Shown in pieces: positions 29,972-33,866 of a DNA stretch of 33,866 nt. The number at the start of each line of letters is the position of its first letter. The first letter of the stretch is position 1. The stretch spans positions 15,182 through 49,047 of the forward strand of contig JBBDXD010000017.1 in NCBI GenBank assembly GCA_040902535.1. The letters run 5' to 3'. Position numbers and translations under genes: made by a program. This DNA is from Dehalococcoidia bacterium (lineage in GTDB: Bacteria > Chloroflexota > Dehalococcoidia > DSTF01 > JACRBR01). The notes beneath the pieces were generated by a model. It saw nothing but the letters and a program-made list of their open reading frames with translations, was not told the DNA's origin and did not search any database.

Positions 29972-32900
29972 TCACACCGACCGGTACTCCGGAAACGGCT
30001 TCACCTGGTACGCCGTCGCACCGTCCCGCTGCTGGCTCGCCACCAGCGCCTCGACCGCCGCGCGCGCCGTATCGATGCTTGTGAAGCACGGTATGCGCTT
30101 CTCGCTCGCCGCCCGCCGGATATAGAAGCCGTCACGCAACGTGCCCGTAAACCGCCCTTCCGGTGTGTTGATCACGCACGTCACCGAGCCGTCGTTGATC
30201 ACGTCCACGACGTTCGGGTGGCCTTCGTTCAAACGCTTCGTCACCTGCTCGACGGCCAACCCCAGCGCGCGGATCATCGTCGCCGTGCCCTCCGTCGCGT
30301 ACAAACGAAAGCCCGCATCGTGCAGTTGGTGGACCAGCGGCAGCATCTCCGCTTTCTGCCGGTCGGCGACCGAAATCAGCACCCCGCCCGGCTTCAACGC
30401 CAGGTCTGCCGACATCAGCGCCTTCAGCAATGCCGACGGAAAGTTGTCGTCGATGCCCATCACTTCGCCCGTGGACTTCATCTCCGGCCCCAGGTACGTG
30501 TCGACGCCGATCAGTTTCGACATCGAGAACACAGGCGCCTTCACCGCCACCAGATGCTGCCGCGGCCAGAGACCGCCCTCGTATCCTTGCTCCGCCAGCG
30601 ACTTCCCCAGCATGACGTTCACCGCCGCCTGCACCATCGGCACGCCGGTCACCTTCGAGAGGAACGGCACTGTGCGCGAACCGCGCGGGTTCACCTCCAG
30701 CACGTAGATATCCGAAGCCCCCGACCGCGACAGATCGTCCGAAGGCATGATCACGTACTGCACGTTCATCAGCCCGCGCACATCCAGCGCCAGCCCAATG
30801 CGCGTCGTGTAGTCGACGATCGTATCGACTTCCTCGGTCGTCAGGTGTACACCCGGATACACCGCCATCGAGTCACCCGAATGCACCCCCGCCCGCTCGA
30901 TGTGCTCCATGATGCCCGGGATCAGCACGCGCTCGCCGTCGCAGATGCCGTCCACTTCGACCTCTTTGCCTTCGAGGTACTTGTCGATCAGGATCGGCTT
31001 GCCCTCCGCCGCCTCCGCGGCGTGCTGCACGAACCGCACCAATTCCGTCGGGTTCTGCGCGATCTCCATCGCCCGCCCGCCGAGCACGTAGCTCGGGCGC
31101 ACCAGCACCGGATAACCGAGCGCCTCCGCCGTCTTGATCGCGTCCTCGACGAGCAGCACGGCCGCCCCCGGCGGCTGCGGAATGCCAAGCTCGTTCAGGA
31201 ACCCCTCGAAGCGTCGACGATCCTCCGCCAGATCGATCGTCTCCGACGACGACCCGATGATCGGGGCCGCCGCGTTGTGCAGCGGCGCTGCCAGGTTGAT
31301 CGCCGTCTGTCCGCCAAACTGCACGATCACCGGCGGCATATCGCCGCCGCCCTCCGATCCTTCGCCCGCTTCGTTCTCCAGAATGTCGCGCACCGACTCT
31401 TCGTCGAGCGGCTCGAAGTACAGCCGGTCGCTCGTGTCGAAGTCCGTCGACACCGTCTCCGGGTTCGAATTCGCCATGATCGACGTATAGCCCGCCTCGT
31501 CGAGCGCCCAGGCCGCGTGTACCGAGCAGTAATCGAACTCGATCCCCTGCCCGATGCGTATCGGCCCGCTCCCGATGACGAGCGCCTTCTTCCCGGGCTC
31601 CGGTAGCGCCTCGTTCTCCTGCTCGTACGTGCTGTAGAAGTATGGCGTCGCCGCGTCGAACTCCGCCGCGCACGTGTCGACCATCTTGTATACCGGCCGG
31701 ATGTCCCACTGTTCTCGCAAGTCGCGCACCTGCTCCGGCAACCGGTCGCCGAGCGTCGCGATCTGCTTGTCCGAAAATCCCATCCGCTTTGCCGCCAGCA
31801 TCAGCGCCGGCGTGATCGGCTCGGCGAGCAATCGCTTCTCCATCGCCACGATCTTCTGCAGTTTCGACAGGAACCACATGTCGATGCCGGTCTGGCGCGA
31901 CAGCGCGAGCAGGTCGGCGCCCCGGCGGATGGCTGCCATCAAGGTCCATAGACGCTCGTCCGTCGCGTGCATCGGGCGCTCGCCATGACTGTCCTTCCAG
32001 CCCGGGTCCTCCCACATCAGCGACCGGCCGCCCACCTCCAGCGAACGCACCGCCTTCTGCAGCGCGCCCTCGAACGTCCGGTCGATCGCCATCACCTCCC
32101 CCGTCGCCTTCATCTGCGTGCCCAGCGAACGGTCTCCGAACTGGAACTTGTCGAATGGCCAGCGCGGGATCTTCACCACCACGTAGTCCAGCGCGGGCTC
32201 GAAGGCCGCCGTCGTCTTCTGCGTCACCGCGTTCGGAATCTGGTCGAGCGTCTTGCCAATCGCGATCTTCGAAGCCACGCGCGCGATCGGATAGCCCGTC
32301 GCCTTGCTTGCCAGCGCCGAGCTGCGCGACACGCGCGGGTTCACCTCGATCACGTAGTACGGCGGCAACGCATCCATCGCCGGTACCGCCCACGGCGTCG
32401 TCTCCGGGTTCGGCGCCAGCGCGAGCTGCACGTTGCATCCGCCTTCGATCCCGAGCGCCGAGATGATCTTCAGCGACGCCGTCCGGAGCATCTGGTACTC
32501 CTTGTCGGTCAGCGTCTGGCTCGGCGCTACGACGATGCTGTCGCCCGTGTGTACGCCCATCGGGTCGAAGTTCTCCATGTTGCACACGGTGATCACATTG
32601 CCCGCGCCGTCGCGCATCACCTCGTATTCGACTTCCTTCCAGCCGAGCAGCGACTGTTCGACGAGCACCTGCGTGATCGGACTCGCCGCAAGCCCGCCCG
32701 CGACGATCCGCTCGTACTCCTCCAGCGAGTGCGCGATGCCGCCGCCGGTGCCACCCAGCGTGTACGCGGGGCGGATCACCGCAGGCAGCCCGATGCGATC
32801 GAGCGCACCGCGCGCTTCGTCGATCGTCGTCACGATCACGGACTCCGGCGTCGGCTCGCCGATGCGGTCCAGCATCTGGCGGAACAACTCGCGATCCTCG

Positions 32901-33268
32901 GCCATCCGTATCGCCTCGAGCGGCGTGCCGAGCATGCGCACGTTGTACGTGTCGAGGACGCCCGCCTCATGGAGCGCCACACCCATGTTCAGGCCCGTCT
33001 GCCCGCCGAGCGTCGGCAGCAAGCCGTCCGGGCGCTCGCGCTCGATAATCCGCGTGACGACGTCGAGCGTGATCGGCTCGATGTACACGACGTCGGCCAC
33101 GCCTTCGTCCGTCATGATCGTCGCCGGATTGGAGTTGACCAGCACCGACGCCACGCCTTCCTCGCGCATCGCCTTGCAGGCCTGCGTGCCGGCGTAGTCG
33201 AACTCCGCGGCCTGCCCGATCACGATCGGACCGGAGCCGATGATCAGGACCTTGGATGGTTTGTTCAC
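29972..33268 (-). CDS. carB: Carbamoyl-phosphate synthase large subunit
   Basis: The 1098-residue enzyme makes carbamoyl phosphate from glutamine-derived ammonia, bicarbonate and two ATP for arginine and pyrimidine synthesis. Domains in order: N-terminal carboxy-phosphate ATP-grasp (about 1-400, with [20 protein letters not shown] and the GGTGGGIA loop), oligomerisation domain (about 400-560), second carbamate-phosphate ATP-grasp (about 570-950, with [19 protein letters not shown]), and a C-terminal MGS-like regulatory domain (about 960-1098). GTG start; the ribosome site is weak. The small subunit carA is not in the window; the next upstream gene is a membrane protein 40 bases away, so carA must be encoded elsewhere. 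Confidence 0.98.
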   Translation of the reverse strand: MNKPSKVLIIGSGPIVIGQAAEFDYAGTQACKAMREEGVASVLVNSNPATIMTDEGVADVVYIEPITLDVVTRIIERERPDGLLPTLGGQTGLNMGVALHEAGVLDTYNVRMLGTPLEAIRMAEDRELFRQMLDRIGEPTPESVIVTTIDEARGALDRIGLPAVIRPAYTLGGTGGGIAHSLEEYERIVAGGLAASPITQVLVEQSLLGWKEVEYEVMRDGAGNVITVCNMENFDPMGVHTGDSIVVAPSQTLTDKEYQMLRTASLKIISALGIEGGCNVQLALAPNPETTPWAVPAMDALPPYYVIEVNPRVSRSSALASKATGYPIARVASKIAIGKTLDQIPNAVTQKTTAAFEPALDYVVVKIPRWPFDKFQFGDRSLGTQMKATGEVMAIDRTFEGALQKAVRSLEVGGRSLMWEDPGWKDSHGERPMHATDERLWTLMAAIRRGADLLALSRQTGIDMWFLSKLQKIVAMEKRLLAEPITPALMLAAKRMGFSDKQIATLGDRLPEQVRDLREQWDIRPVYKMVDTCAAEFDAATPYFYSTYEQENEALPEPGKKALVIGSGPIRIGQGIEFDYCSVHAAWALDEAGYTSIMANSNPETVSTDFDTSDRLYFEPLDEESVRDILENEAGEGSEGGGDMPPVIVQFGGQTAINLAAPLHNAAAPIIGSSSETIDLAEDRRRFEGFLNELGIPQPPGAAVLLVEDAIKTAEALGYPVLVRPSYVLGGRAMEIAQNPTELVRFVQHAAEAAEGKPILIDKYLEGKEVEVDGICDGERVLIPGIMEHIERAGVHSGDSMAVYPGVHLTTEEVDTIVDYTTRIGLALDVRGLMNVQYVIMPSDDLSRSGASDIYVLEVNPRGSRTVPFLSKVTGVPMVQAAVNVMLGKSLAEQGYEGGLWPRQHLVAVKAPVFSMSKLIGVDTYLGPEMKSTGEVMGIDDNFPSALLKALMSADLALKPGGVLISVADRQKAEMLPLVHQLHDAGFRLYATEGTATMIRALGLAVEQVTKRLNEGHPNVVDVINDGSVTCVINTPEGRFTGTLRDGFYIRRAASEKRIPCFTSIDTARAAVEALVASQQRDGATAYQVKPFPEYRSV

Positions 33269-33308
33269 TCTGGGCGGGCTTCCCGGACTCCGTGCGTAAG
33301 AATGAGCA

Positions 33309-33803
33309 TCAGCGCCGCCTCGCGAGCGTGCGCTGGCGTTGCTGCCGCGTCTCCGCGAGCACTTGCATCCCGCCGAGATGCCCCGCGATCAGCGCGCCCG
33401 CCGCAAACGATGCGCCCATCGCCGTCGCGAATGACAGGTATGCCGGGATAGGCGTCGATGTCAGCATGTATGCGAGCGCCGCATTGGCGACGCCTGCGAT
33501 GCCGAATCCCACAGCGTACCCCGGCCACTCCGTGATCCAGTCGCCCGACCAGCGCCAGCAGAACGCCCCGAACGCCGCGCCCCCCACCGCCACACCGATC
33601 GCTACAGCCCAGCCGCCAAGCCAGTACAGCAGCGCCTCGAAGCGGTTATCGTTCCACAGGTAGAACGGCAGGATCGCGCACGTGACGAACAACACTGGCC
33701 CTGCGAGCATCGCCATCGCCGCAACGCACTGACCGCCGTACGCCAGCCGTCCGTACACGTCGATGCTCTTCATCACCACATCGAGATTGATGTCAGTGTT
33801 CAT
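33309..33803 (-). CDS. Small polytopic membrane protein, unknown function
   Basis: The 164-residue protein has four hydrophobic helices at about 25-48, 57-83, 92-113 and 121-143, and ends in a basic, Gln/Arg-rich cytoplasmic tail. No family motif is recognised. ATG at 33803 has only a weak GGGAA upstream. It lies 40 bases before carB on the same strand and may be cotranscribed with it, although no functional link is evident. Confidence 0.65.
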   Translation of the reverse strand: MNTDINLDVVMKSIDVYGRLAYGGQCVAAMAMLAGPVLFVTCAILPFYLWNDNRFEALLYWLGGWAVAIGVAVGGAAFGAFCWRWSGDWITEWPGYAVGFGIAGVANAALAYMLTSTPIPAYLSFATAMGASFAAGALIAGHLGGMQVLAETRQQRQRTLARRR

Positions 33804-33849
33804 GCGTTCCCAACAAGCCGTCCGTCCGGCTTGCGATCTTGCCCCGTGG

Positions 33850-33866
33850 CGCGGGCTGAAAGCCCG
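33850..33866. repeat. Partial GCGGGCT hairpin repeat at window end
   Basis: GCGCGGGCTGAAAGCCCG at the right edge is the reverse orientation of the hairpin elements at 22304, 29688 and 29850. The element is cut by the window boundary. Confidence 0.7.

Noticed and set aside
30873-33451. Long open frames on both strands over carB (570 and 494 codons)
   Set aside because: They are shifted frames of carB made open by high GC. carB is complete and carries all its domain motifs.

Overview
The window is a high-GC bacterial chromosome segment that mixes housekeeping genes with one small accessory island. Gene content points to an aerobic Chloroflexota-like bacterium: an aa3 oxidase operon with a CtaG of the caa3 type, ABC-2 exporters, several luciferase-like (LLM) flavoproteins, Zn-dependent dehydrogenases, an orphan PyrK, frequent GTG/TTG starts, and many short intergenic repeats. 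An actinobacterial relative cannot be excluded from sequence alone.

Layout, left to right. 129-5309 (all minus): a TesB-like acyl-CoA thioesterase, a membrane-anchored double cupredoxin with an N-terminal ABM-like domain, then a thioredoxin-fold lipoprotein with a CX4C site that is translationally coupled to an ABC-2 exporter pair. 5578-8759: a winged-helix AAA+ ATPase diverges from glutamine-dependent NAD synthetase. 8760-9275 has no gene and is packed with heptamer, 26-mer and decamer repeats. A HAD phosphatase (plus) meets ctaG tail to tail, with both stop codons inside one CTAG. 9902-16660 (minus) is the heme A and cytochrome oxidase cluster, transcribed in the order ctaA-ctaB-ctaC-ctaD-ctaE-ctaF-ctaG, with a good sigma70-type promoter before ctaC.

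16873-19172 is a two-gene island of visibly lower GC: a ParB-like protein followed by a D12-class adenine methyltransferase, with its own promoter-like element. Next come an MFS exporter preceded by a short upstream ORF and a hairpin that could hide its ribosome binding site, a Zn alcohol dehydrogenase, a small lipoprotein and a polyferredoxin. 23988-28295 holds a catabolic-looking set: ADH, LLM oxidoreductase and PaaI-type thioesterase on minus, and SnoaL-like plus LLM oxidoreductase on plus. A small unknown gene, pyrK, carB (without carA) and a four-helix membrane protein close the window.

The most unusual content is (i) the ParB-like/adenine methyltransferase pair, (ii) the candidate translational attenuator before the MFS exporter, (iii) the copper-themed module at 1.0-5.3 kb close to the oxidase genes, and (iv) at least six families of short intergenic repeats, some of which overlap the stop codons of neighbouring genes. 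No tRNA, rRNA, CRISPR array, transposase or integrase was recognised.
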